This document shows positions 23,676 to 32,275 of a stretch of 64,000 nucleotides of DNA, piece after piece. The position numbers and the translations under genes are program-made. Source of the stretch: Pseudomonas sp. MTM4 (GTDB lineage: Bacteria > Pseudomonadota > Gammaproteobacteria > Pseudomonadales > Pseudomonadaceae); the NCBI RefSeq assembly GCF_019355055.1, contig NZ_CP048411.1, forward strand, positions 2,108,001-2,172,000, given 5' to 3'. The notes under the pieces were generated by a model. The model worked only from the letters and a program-made list of their open reading frames with translations. It made no database searches and was not told the origin of the DNA. Position 1 is the first letter of the stretch. The number at the start of each line of letters is the position of its first letter.

Positions 23676-23693
23676 CGTCAAGATTATTTGACA
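23676..23693. promoter_or_regulatory. PhhR/TyrR box 1 between phhR and phhA
   Basis: CGTCAAGATTATTTGACA, with GTCAA-N6-TTGAC symmetry, matches the 18-bp TyrR/PhhR operator form (TGTAAA-N6-TTTACA) imperfectly. It is centred 62 bp from box 2. Confidence 0.55.
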
Positions 23694-23733
23694 GTTCTGC
23701 TGTTCGACAAGGCGATAGAGTAGTTAATGCGAC

Positions 23734-23759
23734 GATTCGTAAGCGTTTCTTTACGAATC
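23734..23759. promoter_or_regulatory. PhhR/TyrR box 2 between phhR and phhA
   Basis: A perfect inverted repeat: GATTCGTAA, 8-nt spacer, TTACGAATC. Its 18-bp core CGTAA-N8-TTACG (23738-23755) is the best TyrR-type box in the window and lies about 120 bp upstream of the phhA start. Confidence 0.7.
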
Positions 23760-23879
23760 ACCCGAACCATCCCATCAAGAGCATCTACCAAAGCACTTCC
23801 ATACGCTGCGCTGCCGCTATCAGATGAAGGGCATCCAAAACAAAAAAGACTCAGGCGGCCACCCCGCTCAGGAGGTCAG

Positions 23880-24665
23880 ATGAAAACCACGAAGTACGTT
23901 GCCCGAGAACCAGACGCGCACGGCCATATTCATTACCCCGACGCCGAACACGCCGTCTGGCAGACCCTGATCGAACGCCAGCTGAAGCTCCTCGACGGGC
24001 GCGCCTGTCAGGAATACCTGGACGGCATCGAGCAGCTTGCGCTGCCCCACGACCGAATTCCGCAGCTGGACGAGATAAACCGCGTCTTACAGGCGACCAC
24101 CGGCTGGCAGGTGGCGCGCGTGCCGGCGCTGATTCCTTTTCAGACCTTTTTCGAACTGCTGGCCAGCAAGCGCTTCCCCGTCGCGACCTTCATCCGCACG
24201 CCGGAAGAACTCGACTACCTGCAGGAGCCCGACATCTTTCATGAGATCTTCGGCCACTGCCCGCTGCTGACCAACCCCTGGTTTGCCGAATTCACCCACA
24301 CCTATGGCCAGCTCGGCCTCAAGGCCAACAAGGAAGAGCGTGTCTACCTAGCGCGGCTGTACTGGATGACCATCGAGTTCGGCCTGGTTGAAACGCCAGC
24401 CGGCCAGCGCATCTACGGTGGGGGCATCCTGTCCTCGCCGAAGGAGACGCTCTACTGCCTCTCCGACGAACCCGAGCATCAGGTGTTCAACGTGGTCGAA
24501 GCCATGCGCACGCCCTATCGCATCGACATCCTGCAACCTGTGTATTTCGTCCTGCCGGAGCTGAGAAGGCTGTTCGACGTCGCCCATGAAGACATCATGG
24601 GCCATGTGCGCACCGCCATGCAGCTGGGCCTACACCAGCCGAAATTTCCGCCGAAAGCGGCATGA
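23880..24665 (+). CDS. phhA: Phenylalanine 4-monooxygenase
   Basis: A 261-residue monomeric bacterial phenylalanine hydroxylase, which uses Fe(II), O2 and tetrahydropterin to convert Phe to Tyr. It has the iron-binding stretch FHEIFGHCPLL (two histidines) followed by YWMTIEFGLVETPAGQRIYGGGILSS carrying the third (glutamate) ligand, and the pterin-site segment RVPALIPFQTFFELLASKRFP. The length is typical of the Pseudomonas enzyme. The start at 23880 has GGAGG 4 nt upstream; the frame is open from 23727 but that part overlaps the operator. An A-rich AACAAAAA motif at 23839-23846 may be an Hfq/Crc site. It is first in phhABC. Confidence 0.98.
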   Translation: MKTTKYVAREPDAHGHIHYPDAEHAVWQTLIERQLKLLDGRACQEYLDGIEQLALPHDRIPQLDEINRVLQATTGWQVARVPALIPFQTFFELLASKRFPVATFIRTPEELDYLQEPDIFHEIFGHCPLLTNPWFAEFTHTYGQLGLKANKEERVYLARLYWMTIEFGLVETPAGQRIYGGGILSSPKETLYCLSDEPEHQVFNVVEAMRTPYRIDILQPVYFVLPELRRLFDVAHEDIMGHVRTAMQLGLHQPKFPPKAA

Positions 24666-24686
24666 CGTGAACCGCACGGCGTAATC

Positions 24687-24754
24687 GTAGGGTGGGCTTT
24701 AGCCCACCAATGCCACATCTGGGCTAAAAAACGGTGGGCTGAAGCCCACGCTAC
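24687..24754. repeat. Twin REP-like repeat inside the phhA-phhB gap
   Basis: GTAG-GGTGGGCTTTAGCCCACC (24687-24708) and the inverted GGTGGGCTGAAGCCCACGCTAC (24733-24754) flank 24 bp. Within the phh transcript this pair could fold and set different stabilities for phhA and phhBC. Confidence 0.8.
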
Positions 24755-24806
24755 GCGTCCACCTACAAGCCCAGACCATTAACAACGAACAACACAAGGA
24801 CCGACC

Positions 24807-25163
24807 ATGACCGCCCTCACCCAAGCCCACTGCGAAGCCTGCCGCGCCGACGCGCCCAAGGTATCCGATGACGAGCTGGCCGAACTGATCAAGCAGATCC
24901 CGGATTGGAACATTGAAACCCGCGACGGCCACATGGAGCTGGAGAAGGTCTTCGCGTTCAAGAACTTCAAGCACGCCCTGGCCTTCACCAATGCCGTCGG
25001 CGAGATCGCCGAGGCCGAGGGCCATCATCCCGGTCTGCTCACCGAGTGGGGCAAGGTCACCGTGACCTGGTGGAGCCACTCGATCAAAGGCTTGCACCGC
25101 AACGACTTCATCATGGCCGCGCGCACCGATGAGGTAGCCAAGACAGCCGAGGGCCGCAAGTGA
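24807..25163 (+). CDS. phhB: Pterin-4-alpha-carbinolamine dehydratase
   Basis: A 118-residue PCD/DCoH protein that dehydrates 4a-hydroxytetrahydropterin to regenerate the cofactor of PhhA. The family core is clear: [11 protein letters not shown], the [38 protein letters not shown] block with the catalytic EGHHP histidines, and a W-rich beta strand ([16 protein letters not shown]). AAGGA lies 7 nt before ATG. Upstream AACAACGAACAACAC is AC-rich and close to, but not an exact, Hfq/Crc motif. The stop codon overlaps the GTG start of phhC by 4 bases (GTGA), so the two are translationally coupled. Confidence 0.97.
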   Translation: MTALTQAHCEACRADAPKVSDDELAELIKQIPDWNIETRDGHMELEKVFAFKNFKHALAFTNAVGEIAEAEGHHPGLLTEWGKVTVTWWSHSIKGLHRNDFIMAARTDEVAKTAEGRK

Positions 25164-26359
25164 AACAGTTCAGCGACGTGGCGCGGGTCCCCGGCGACCC
25201 GATTCTCGGTCTGCTCGATGCCTACCGTGCCGACCCGAACCCGGCCAAGCTCGACCTGGGCGTTGGCGTCTACAAGGACGCCCTGGGCCTGACGCCGATC
25301 CCCAAGGCGGTGAAGCTGGCAGAGCAGCGGCTGATCGACAGCGAGCAGACCAAGAGCTACATCGGTGGCCATGGCGATCCTCTGTTTGGCGAGCAGCTTC
25401 TGCGTCTGGTCCTGGGCGAAGGCTCGCCAGCCCTGGTTGAGAACCGGGCCGGCTGTACCCAGACGCCCGGCGGTACCGGCGCGCTGCGGCTGGTGGGCGA
25501 TTTCATCGCCAAATGCCTGCCGGGCCGTAGCCTCTGGCTCAGCGACCCGACCTGGCCAATCCATGAAACTCTGTTCGCAGCGGCCCAGCTAAAGGTCGAG
25601 CACTATCCCTATGTGAACGAGCAGAACCGGCTGGACGTGCCGGCCATGCTCGCCGCGCTGGAGCAGATTCCCAGCGGCGACGTGGTGCTGCTGCACGCTT
25701 GCTGCCACAACCCCACCGGCTACGACCTGAGCCAGGACGACTGGCGTCAGGTGTTGGAAATCGTTCGCAAGCGTGAGCTGTTGCCGCTGTTCGACTTCGC
25801 TTACCAGGGTTTCGGCGACGGGCTGAACGAGGACGCCTGGGCCGTAAGGCTGTTCGTCGACGCGTTGCCGGAAGTGCTGATCACCAGCTCATGCTCGAAG
25901 AACTTCGGCCTGTATCGCGAACGCACCGGCGCACTAATAGTGGTCACGGCGGACGGCGACTCGCTGATCGACGTACGCAGCCAGTTCGCCTCGGTGGCGC
26001 GCAATCTCTGGTCGACACCACCGTCTCATGGCGCGGCCGTCGTGGCGACGATTCTGGCCAATAGCGAGTTGCGCCAGCTCTGGGAACAGGAAGTCGCCGC
26101 CAAGCGCGAGCGCATCGCCGGCTTGCGCCAGGGTCTAGTGGGAGCGCTGCAACCGCACGGTCTGGCCGAACGCTTCGCGCATATCGCTCGGCAGCGGGGG
26201 ATGTTCTCCTACACCGGCCTGACCGCCGCGCAAGTGCTGCGCCTGCGCATCGATGACTCGGTGTATCTGGTGGAAAGCGGCCGCGCCAATATTGCCGGAC
26301 TGGATGCCGCGAGGCTGGATCAGCTGGCCGCAGCCATTGCGCGGGTAGTTTCAGACTGA
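25160..26359 (+). CDS. phhC: Aromatic amino-acid aminotransferase
   Basis: A 399-residue fold-type I PLP aminotransferase, close to TyrB/PhhC. It transaminates tyrosine or phenylalanine with 2-oxoglutarate to the aryl pyruvate. Visible features are the N-terminal [28 protein letters not shown], the substrate-binding [12 protein letters not shown] loop, the PLP-lysine motif [17 protein letters not shown] and the C-terminal [13 protein letters not shown]. It starts at GTG 25160, overlapping the phhB stop. It is the last gene of phhABC and delivers 4-hydroxyphenylpyruvate to Hpd, encoded 11.7 kb away. No terminator was recognised before the repeats downstream. Confidence 0.96.
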   Translation: MKQFSDVARVPGDPILGLLDAYRADPNPAKLDLGVGVYKDALGLTPIPKAVKLAEQRLIDSEQTKSYIGGHGDPLFGEQLLRLVLGEGSPALVENRAGCTQTPGGTGALRLVGDFIAKCLPGRSLWLSDPTWPIHETLFAAAQLKVEHYPYVNEQNRLDVPAMLAALEQIPSGDVVLLHACCHNPTGYDLSQDDWRQVLEIVRKRELLPLFDFAYQGFGDGLNEDAWAVRLFVDALPEVLITSSCSKNFGLYRERTGALIVVTADGDSLIDVRSQFASVARNLWSTPPSHGAAVVATILANSELRQLWEQEVAAKRERIAGLRQGLVGALQPHGLAERFAHIARQRGMFSYTGLTAAQVLRLRIDDSVYLVESGRANIAGLDAARLDQLAAAIARVVSD

Positions 26360-26408
26360 GCCCAGCCACGGTGGAATGGGTGGGCGTCGGATGATGCCGT
26401 CGGACGTC

Positions 26409-26430
26409 GGATTACGCCTCCGGCTAATCC
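26409..26430. repeat. Intergenic palindrome, GGATTA...TAATCC family
   Basis: GGATTA-CGCCTCCGGC-TAATCC followed by AACCTACG; an inverted relative of the copy at 16065. Confidence 0.7.
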
Positions 26431-26461
26431 AACCTACGTTGACGGGGCGTCGCGAGTGCTC

Positions 26462-26496
26462 TGTAGGATGAAATCGCCGAAGGCGCTACCGTCGCT
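26462..26496. repeat. Extragenic repeat, CCGAAGGCG-core family
   Basis: TGTAGGATGAAATCGCCGAA then GGCGCTACCGTCGCTT; an inverted relative of the sequence at 7133-7169. Confidence 0.6.
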
Positions 26497-26547
26497 TGCT
26501 GCCCCGACGATGCACGCGGCCGTCGGATTTCTTTCCTGCCGAGCTTC

Positions 26548-26570
26548 GGATTACGCCTACGGCTAATTCG
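26548..26570. repeat. Intergenic palindrome, GGATTA...TAATTC variant
   Basis: GGATTA-CGCCTACGGC-TAATTC followed by GACCTACGTTGACG, the same 3' extension as the copy at 26409. Confidence 0.65.
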
Positions 26571-26590
26571 ACCTACGTTGACGGAGCATT

Positions 26591-26625
26591 GTGGGCTGAA
26601 GCGCAACGTCGCCCGGCCCACCTAC
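26591..26625. repeat. REP-like element, long GTGGGC variant
   Basis: GTGGGCTGAAGCGCAACG, then TCGCCCGGCCCACCTAC. It shares its ends with the GGTGGGC family but has a longer loop, as at 36767 and 38216. Confidence 0.65.
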
Positions 26626-26797
26626 AGCTCACCGTTTTCAAAACACGGGTACCGCTGTAAAAAGACGAACGCCATCAATTCGCCAGCGCACCGCACTGAT
26701 GCTTGTCGTAACATGGGTCGCCCGGCGATGAGCGGAGTCCAGCGTCAGTAAACGCGGCCGCTAATGTCACTCAACACGTCCGACAGCGAGCGCGCCC

Positions 26798-27607
26798 ATG
26801 ATTCAACATGACGCCAGTAACCCAGCCCCTTCTTCCTATTCCTGCCATTCGGCCGAGGAACACGGCGGTTGCCCCAGCTGCGCCAGCGGCGAGCGCCTTG
26901 GCTTTCGCTTCAGCTACGCCTATCAGCCGATCGTTGATCTCCAGGCGCGCGAAATCTTTGCCCATGAAGCGCTGGTCCGAGGTGTCAACGGCGAACCGGC
27001 ACCCAGCGTGCTGTCGCAGGTCACCGACGAAAATCGCTTCCGCTTCGATCAGGCCTGTCGCGTGAAAGCGATCAAGACCGCCGCCAAGCTCGACATGCGC
27101 AGCCGGCTATCGATCAATTTCATGCCCAACGCCATCTATCGTCCGGAGCTGTGCATCCGCTCGACGCTCGAAGCGGCGCGCGTGCATGACTTCCCGGTGG
27201 AGCGGATCATCTTCGAAACCATTGAGGGCGAGCGCATCAGCGACGCGAAATGGCTGGCCGAAGTGTTTCGTGAATATCAACGCATCGGCTTTCTCACCGC
27301 CATCGACGATTTCGGCGCCGGCTTCGCCGGGCTCAACCTGCTCGCAGACTTCCAGCCGGACATCATCAAGCTGGACATGGATCTGATTCGTGGCATCGAC
27401 CAGAGCCGTGCGCGTCAGGCGATCGTCAGAGCAACAGTCGGGATGTGTCAGGAGCTGAGCATCGCCGTGATCGCCGAAGGCGTGGAAACCCTTGATGAAT
27501 GCAGCGCTCTGCACGATCTGGGCATCAACTTGATGCAGGGGTATCTGTTCAGCAAACCGCTATTCGAGGCATGCGGCCAGGCCGAAACGCTGGCGTGGCC
27601 GGGCTGA
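26798..27607 (+). CDS. EAL-domain protein (putative cyclic-di-GMP phosphodiesterase) with cysteine-rich N terminus
   Basis: A 269-residue soluble protein consisting of one EAL domain. The catalytic signature EALVR, the SINFMPNAIY strand, IFETIEGE, DDFGAGFAG, the substrate lysine in IIKLDMDLIRG and VIAEGVET are present, so c-di-GMP hydrolysis is plausible, although the first EAL-domain asparagine context is unusual. The first 30 residues hold C16, C25 and C28 in CHSAEEHGGCPSC, which could bind a metal or sense redox state. No signal peptide, membrane segment or GGDEF domain is seen. The ribosome site is weak. It lies alone between repeats and the convergent AraC gene. Confidence 0.88.
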   Translation: MIQHDASNPAPSSYSCHSAEEHGGCPSCASGERLGFRFSYAYQPIVDLQAREIFAHEALVRGVNGEPAPSVLSQVTDENRFRFDQACRVKAIKTAAKLDMRSRLSINFMPNAIYRPELCIRSTLEAARVHDFPVERIIFETIEGERISDAKWLAEVFREYQRIGFLTAIDDFGAGFAGLNLLADFQPDIIKLDMDLIRGIDQSRARQAIVRATVGMCQELSIAVIAEGVETLDECSALHDLGINLMQGYLFSKPLFEACGQAETLAWPG

Positions 27608-27646
27608 CGGGAACGCCGCTCGCCCCGCCCCACCTAGTTCGCTGCC

Positions 27647-28600
27647 TCAAATCCTCGCGCGCACCTGCCTCGGGCTGATGCCGAACTGTCGCTTGAACGC
27701 CGTGGCGAAGTTGGCCGGGCTGTTGTAACCCGCGCGCCAGGCGGCTTCGTTGACACTGACGCCGTCGCGCTCCAGCGCTTGACGCGCCTGCAGCAGCCGC
27801 CGTGCGCGTTGGTATTCAAACACGGTCATGCCATGCAGCGTGCGGAACTGACGTTGCAGGGTATTGGCGTTAACACCGATTTCCCGCGCGATGCGCTCCA
27901 GCGTCCAGTCATCTGCCGCACCGCTATCGAGCAGCTCGGTAAGCCGCTGCACGCGCACATGCTCATGTGGGCGCAGACCGACGCTAGGTGCTCGCTCGTC
28001 AAGACTGCCCAACGCCTCGCAGGCGATATCCAGCGCGCGGCTTTCCAGATACAGACGTTGCAGCAGCGGATCGTAGTCGGGCGGATTGAGCATCTGCTCG
28101 GCCAGGGTCAGCAGGCGCGCCGAGGGCTGCCACACCTGCGGCGCCAAGTGGCTTTGCATGAAGCGATGCACCGAGCTGCCAGCCTCGCCGCCGGCAGCCT
28201 CGAACCACTCGGGCGACAGGCTGACCACCAGCTTGCGGATATGCCGGCCGCGCCGGGCCTGGCGACGGAACAGCACCGGCTCGTTCATCGCCAGTGCAAT
28301 CCCCTCGGGACTGCGACACCGGCCCGGCTGGCCAAAGGTGAGCGACAAGTCACCGTAGTTGACCTCGCTCTGCCCATCGAGAAAGAGCACGAACGACAGG
28401 CGCGGGCCGACGACGTTTTCCGTGACGAAGTCCTGCAGCTCCTCGTAGTCGGACCAGTGCAGCGACAGCCCGTCGCGCAACTGCAGCCAGCCCACCCGAC
28501 CATAGAACAGGCGATCGTCGTCAGGCCTCGCCAGACGCAAGCCCGGCTGGCTCGTGAGTGGCAACTCGTCGCGTCGGATGAGGTGATCAGGCTGCTGCAT
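27647..28600 (-). CDS. AraC-family regulator, PchR-like, of the divergent iron-uptake genes
   Basis: A 317-residue regulator with an N-terminal ligand-binding domain (including SFVLFLDGQSEVNYGDLSLTFGQPGRCRSPEG) and a C-terminal pair of helix-turn-helix motifs (WTLERIAREIGVNANTLQRQFRTLHGMTVFEYQRARRL and VSVNEAAWRAGYNSPANFATAFKRQFGISP). This layout is that of PchR/YbtA-type activators that bind a ferric siderophore. I chose ATG at 28600; the frame runs open far upstream, over a region without similarity. It is divergent from a TonB-dependent receptor with a Fur-box-like site between them, so it probably activates the receptor operon when its siderophore is present. Confidence 0.9.
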   Translation of the reverse strand: MQQPDHLIRRDELPLTSQPGLRLARPDDDRLFYGRVGWLQLRDGLSLHWSDYEELQDFVTENVVGPRLSFVLFLDGQSEVNYGDLSLTFGQPGRCRSPEGIALAMNEPVLFRRQARRGRHIRKLVVSLSPEWFEAAGGEAGSSVHRFMQSHLAPQVWQPSARLLTLAEQMLNPPDYDPLLQRLYLESRALDIACEALGSLDERAPSVGLRPHEHVRVQRLTELLDSGAADDWTLERIAREIGVNANTLQRQFRTLHGMTVFEYQRARRLLQARQALERDGVSVNEAAWRAGYNSPANFATAFKRQFGISPRQVRARI

Positions 28601-28698
28601 GGCGCATATCCCCGGCAATGGCAGATCGCAAAGCAAATGTTCGTTCGCGCAAAGGTTCTGTCCACAGCGCGGTGGCAGACTACGCGCCGTTACATCTT

Positions 28699-28720
28699 GA
28701 TGCAAATCATTATCATTAAG
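28699..28720 (+). promoter_or_regulatory. Fur-box-like site
   Basis: GATGCAAATCATTATCATTA matches the right half of the Fur consensus (AATCATTATC at 28705-28714, exact); the left half is weaker. It sits between the divergent AraC regulator and TonB receptor, 55-76 bp before the receptor ATG. Confidence 0.65.
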
Positions 28721-28774
28721 TGAAGCCAAGGGGCAGCCACCAATCTGCCCACCGCTCGCGACAGGAGCCGCCGC

Positions 28775-30925
28775 ATGGACAGAACCACCCGCCCCTTCCG
28801 TCTTACCCATCATTCTCGGCGCTGGCTGCTGGTCGGCCTGCTCGCGCCCTTTCCGCTGAGCGCTCTGGCCCAGGGCGTCGCGCCGCAGGACGAGCCGGTC
28901 CAGCTGGAGAGCATCACGGTCGAGGGCAACCGCTTGTATGACATGCCGTCCTCGGAGCAGAGCGGGGGCTATACGGTGCCGGCTGCCACCGTCGGCACCA
29001 AGACGCCAGCCGAACTGCGCGACATTCCGCAGTCGATCACCGTCTACACCAGCGATTACATCCGCGACCGTCAGTTCGTTAACCTCGATGATCTGGCCAA
29101 GTACACCGCCGGCCTGCGCACCCTGACCAACGACAGCGGCCGCTCCTCGATCTATGCACGCGGCTACGAGTACGACGAATTCAACATCGACGGCCTGCCC
29201 GCGCCCATGGCCAGCATCAACGGCACGCTGCCGTCGCTGTCGCCGTTCGACCGGGTGGAAATCATGCGCGGCCCGTCCGGGCTGTTCAGCAGCACCAGCG
29301 AGATGGGCGGCATCGTCAACATGGTCCGCAAGCGCCCGACCGCCGAATTCCAGGGCAGCCTGACCGGACGCTACGGCACCTGGGACCAGAACTATCAGGA
29401 AGCCGACTTCGCCGGACCGCTCGATGAGGAAGGCCGCGTACGTGGCCGCGTGGTCGCCTCGCGCGCCGACACCAACGGCGAGGTGGACTACAACGAGAAC
29501 ACCAGCGAGAGCTTCTATGGCGCGCTGGATGTAGATCTCTCCGATGCCACCACGCTGTCCCTCGGGCTGATCCACCAGACCAAGGACATCCTGCCGCACA
29601 ACGGCTACCCCGCCGCCACCGACGGCAGTCTCCAGAACTTCAGTCGCTCCACCTACTTCGGTGCCGACTGGGGCGATTTCGATAGCCGCAGCACCGATGC
29701 CGTCGCCGAGCTGACCCACCGCTTCGACAACGGCGGCTACGGCCGCGTCGCCGTGCGCGGATCCAAACGGGCCACCGACTACCTCTATGCCTTCACCGGA
29801 CGCAACGCCACCACGGGCGTGACCAACCTCTCCTACACCGCACGCGACTTGGAGCAGGACACCCTCGCGGTGGACGCCAACTACAGCCAGCCGTTCGAAC
29901 TGCTGGGCCAGGTCTCAGAATTCGTCGTCGGCACCGATTTCAAACGCTACGAGACCGAATACGCCGATGCCCGCGGCAACCTTGGCGGTATCGACGTCGA
30001 CACCTATCACCCAAGCGACAAGCCGAGGCCGAACATCACCTTCGGCACGCCGACCGAGACCGAGGAACGCGAAGCCGGGCTCTACGCCAAGCTGACCTTC
30101 CGCCCCGTCGAGCGCCTGGCGCTGATTGGCGGCGCTCGCGTGAGTAGCTTCACGGGTGAGAACAGCACGGCCGATCACGACACCAAGGAAAGCGGCAATG
30201 TCACCCCCTACGGCGGTCTGGTGTTCGACCTCGATGCGCAACACTCGCTGTACGCCAGCTATTCGCAAGTGTTCAAGCCGCAGACCGAGACCGATGCCGG
30301 CGGACGCATCATCGAGCCACGCGAAGGTGAGCAATACGAGGTAGGCATCAAGGGCAGCTACTACGGTGGCGACCTGAACGCGCGGATCACCGCCTTCCAG
30401 CTCACCGACGAGAATCGCGCCACTGGTGCCATCGACGACTTCGGCGTGCCCATCGGCGGCGTGTACGAGGCCAGCGGCAAGACCCGCATCCGCGGCGGCG
30501 AATTCGAAGTCAGCGGTTACCTGACGCCTGATTGGGAGGTGCTGGCCGGCTACACCTACATGAAGACCGAGAATCTGTCCGGCGACGAGAATGCGCTGTT
30601 CGCTCTGATGCCTCGCCACCAGGCCTCACTATGGACCAAGTACACGCTACCCGGCGGCACTCTGCGCGGCCTGGGCATCGGCGCCGGAGTCAGCGCCATG
30701 AGCGACTTTCACATCGAACGCGCCGGCAGCCCGCGGTTGAGCGCACCCGGCTATGCGGTGGTCGATGCCAAGCTGTCCTACCCGATCACCGAGAAGCTGA
30801 CCGCCACCTTCGACGCCAACAACCTGCTGGACCGCAAATATTATTCGCGGGTCGGCAGCGTCGGTACCTTCAATTTCTACGGCCCGTCACGCAATTTCGT
30901 CGTCGGTGCCCGCTACGAGTTTTAA
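28775..30925 (+). CDS. TonB-dependent ferric-siderophore receptor (FhuE/FpvA-like)
   Basis: A 716-residue outer-membrane receptor. It has a signal peptide (ending PLSALAQ), a TonB-box-like ESITVEGN, a plug domain with TPAELRDIPQSITVYTSDYI, RGYEYDEFNIDGLPAP and the RVEIMRGPSGLFSSTSEMGGIVNMVRKRP block, and a 22-strand barrel ending in the C-terminal phenylalanine of NFVVGARYEF. The plug and length place it with hydroxamate-type siderophore receptors; the ligand cannot be named. AGGAG lies 7 nt before ATG. It is preceded by a Fur-like box and a divergent PchR-like regulator and followed by DUF2218 and esterase genes, so it forms an iron-uptake cassette. Confidence 0.95.
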   Translation: MDRTTRPFRLTHHSRRWLLVGLLAPFPLSALAQGVAPQDEPVQLESITVEGNRLYDMPSSEQSGGYTVPAATVGTKTPAELRDIPQSITVYTSDYIRDRQFVNLDDLAKYTAGLRTLTNDSGRSSIYARGYEYDEFNIDGLPAPMASINGTLPSLSPFDRVEIMRGPSGLFSSTSEMGGIVNMVRKRPTAEFQGSLTGRYGTWDQNYQEADFAGPLDEEGRVRGRVVASRADTNGEVDYNENTSESFYGALDVDLSDATTLSLGLIHQTKDILPHNGYPAATDGSLQNFSRSTYFGADWGDFDSRSTDAVAELTHRFDNGGYGRVAVRGSKRATDYLYAFTGRNATTGVTNLSYTARDLEQDTLAVDANYSQPFELLGQVSEFVVGTDFKRYETEYADARGNLGGIDVDTYHPSDKPRPNITFGTPTETEEREAGLYAKLTFRPVERLALIGGARVSSFTGENSTADHDTKESGNVTPYGGLVFDLDAQHSLYASYSQVFKPQTETDAGGRIIEPREGEQYEVGIKGSYYGGDLNARITAFQLTDENRATGAIDDFGVPIGGVYEASGKTRIRGGEFEVSGYLTPDWEVLAGYTYMKTENLSGDENALFALMPRHQASLWTKYTLPGGTLRGLGIGAGVSAMSDFHIERAGSPRLSAPGYAVVDAKLSYPITEKLTATFDANNLLDRKYYSRVGSVGTFNFYGPSRNFVVGARYEF

Positions 30926-30981
30926 TCCGCCCGAGCCGTCGGCGTCCTATGGATGTTGGCGGCTTCGCCATGGAGAACGCC

Positions 30982-31296
30982 ATGTCTCAGTTTCACGCCG
31001 TAGTCCCCACACCACGCGCCGCGCGCAATATGACCCGCCTGTGCAAACACTTCGCCCACAAGGGTGACGTGCGCTTCGACGAGGCCCGCGCAGAGATCGA
31101 TTTCGCCTTCGGCAACTGCCAGATGCGCGCCGAAGCCGACCGTTTGCTGATCGATTGTCAGGCCGAGCCCGGCGATGCCGAAAAACGCCTGCGCTTCGTC
31201 ATCGCCGATCACCTCCAGCGCTTCTCCGGCGAGGAAGCGCTGCTGGTCGACTGGCAGCAGGGAGCCCTGCCACCAGCGGATGGAGTGGTGCCATGA
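30982..31296 (+). CDS. DUF2218 domain protein of the iron-uptake cassette
   Basis: A 104-residue soluble protein matching the DUF2218 family in length and layout (TPRAARNMTRLCKHFAHKG at the start, then FAFGNCQMRAEADRLLIDC and a helical ERHLQRF-like end). Function is unknown; as I recall, family members are often encoded beside TonB receptors or siderophore genes. I preferred ATG 30982 because GGAG is 6 nt upstream; ATG 30970 and 30949 are alternatives. It starts 56 bp after the receptor and overlaps the esterase start by 4 bases (ATGA), so the two are coupled. Confidence 0.85.
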   Translation: MSQFHAVVPTPRAARNMTRLCKHFAHKGDVRFDEARAEIDFAFGNCQMRAEADRLLIDCQAEPGDAEKRLRFVIADHLQRFSGEEALLVDWQQGALPPADGVVP

Positions 31297-32237
31297 AGCG
31301 TCTCGCTCTGGTCCTGATAGCCAGCGTCGGTGCGCACCTGATGCCGGCAGCGGCGTCCACTGCCCAAGAGTGGCAAGCCGTGACACTGTCGCAGGCCGAG
31401 CAGCGTCTTCTGCACTCAACGCATACCGACCGCGACTACCGCATTTTCGTCTCGCAGCCACAGCACGAACCACCACCCGGCGGCTATCCGGTGCTCTACG
31501 TGCTCGACGGTAATGCACTGTTTCCTTCGCTGGCGATCCAGGCCCAGGCGCTGGAAGCCCGCCCCGATCCGACCTTGCGCAACTCCGTTCTGATCGTCGG
31601 CATCGGCTATCCGGGCGAGGGGCTCTACGACTTCAAGGCGCGCGCCGGGGACTACACACCCGACGCTGAGGACCGTCAGCGGCTGCCCGGCCGCGAACCG
31701 CCACCCTCCGGCGGCGCCGAGCGCTTCCTGGAATTTATCGAAACCGAGCTCAAACCGATGATCGCCGAGCGCTATCCGGTCGATCCGGCGCGGCAGACGC
31801 TGTTCGGTCACTCCTACGGCGGGCTGTTCACCCTCTACACGCTGCTCAACCGACCGCAGGCGTTCAGCGGCTACGTCGCCGCCAGCCCGTTGTGGTACAA
31901 CGGCTATATCGAGCGCAGCCTGGCGACGTTCGAGAAGGGAGTGAAACGGCATCCCGTGCAGGCGCGCCTGCTGGTCACCGCCGGCAGCGCGGAAGAACCC
32001 GCCGCCGACGATCCGCTGACCGATCCACGCCAGCGCCACATGGCTGAGCGGCGTATGGTGGGCAATGCGCGGGAGCTGGCCGAACGCCTGTCAGCCGTGT
32101 CCGGACTGACGGTCGACCTGCGCATCAACGAAGGGGCCAATCATGGCACCAATGCGCAGTACAGCACGGTGCAGGCGCTGGAGCTGGAGCTGGCAGCCTC
32201 GACAAACATGCCAGCCACGACGAAGACGGGCCACTGA
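31293..32237 (+). CDS. Periplasmic alpha/beta-hydrolase, IroE/BesA-like siderophore esterase
   Basis: A 314-residue exported hydrolase: a signal peptide (MKRLALVLIASVGAHLMPAAAS), then an esterase domain with the nucleophile motif GHSYGGLF and a late histidine in EGANHGTN. The family includes IroE, Fes-like and BesA esterases that cleave trilactone siderophores after uptake; the LYVLDGNALFPSL and FGHSYGGLFTLYTLLNRP segments fit. Siderophore hydrolysis is inferred from its position as third gene of receptor-DUF2218-esterase. A general carboxylesterase activity cannot be excluded. It converges with the chemoreceptor gene. Confidence 0.85.
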   Translation: MKRLALVLIASVGAHLMPAAASTAQEWQAVTLSQAEQRLLHSTHTDRDYRIFVSQPQHEPPPGGYPVLYVLDGNALFPSLAIQAQALEARPDPTLRNSVLIVGIGYPGEGLYDFKARAGDYTPDAEDRQRLPGREPPPSGGAERFLEFIETELKPMIAERYPVDPARQTLFGHSYGGLFTLYTLLNRPQAFSGYVAASPLWYNGYIERSLATFEKGVKRHPVQARLLVTAGSAEEPAADDPLTDPRQRHMAERRMVGNARELAERLSAVSGLTVDLRINEGANHGTNAQYSTVQALELELAASTNMPATTKTGH

Positions 32238-32240
32238 CAG

Positions 32241-32275
32241 GCCCGAGCTTCGCCTCTGGCGGTGCCTGCTCGGGT
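32241..32275. terminator. Hairpin between convergent esterase and chemoreceptor genes
   Basis: GCCCGAGC (32241-32248) pairs with GCTCGGGT (32268-32275), with an inner CGCC/GGCG stem. There is no clear T-run on either strand, so bidirectional termination is only suggested. Confidence 0.35.

Larger units (their letters stand above)
26360..26797. other. Repeat-rich intergenic region after phhC
   Basis: The 438-bp gap holds four repeat elements (26409-26430, 26462-26496, 26548-26570 and 26591-26625) of three families and no coding potential. The promoter of the EAL gene should be in the last 150 bp; I see no clear core element. Confidence 0.65.

Noticed and set aside
23850..23868. GG-N10-GC spacing before phhA suggesting sigma-54
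   Set aside because: Lacks the TGGCA and TTGC bases; a chance match in GC-rich sequence.
27647..29719. Minus-strand frame extending the AraC regulator to 690 codons
   Set aside because: The upstream half lies antisense to the TonB receptor; the regulator family length and the ATG at 28600 give a complete protein.
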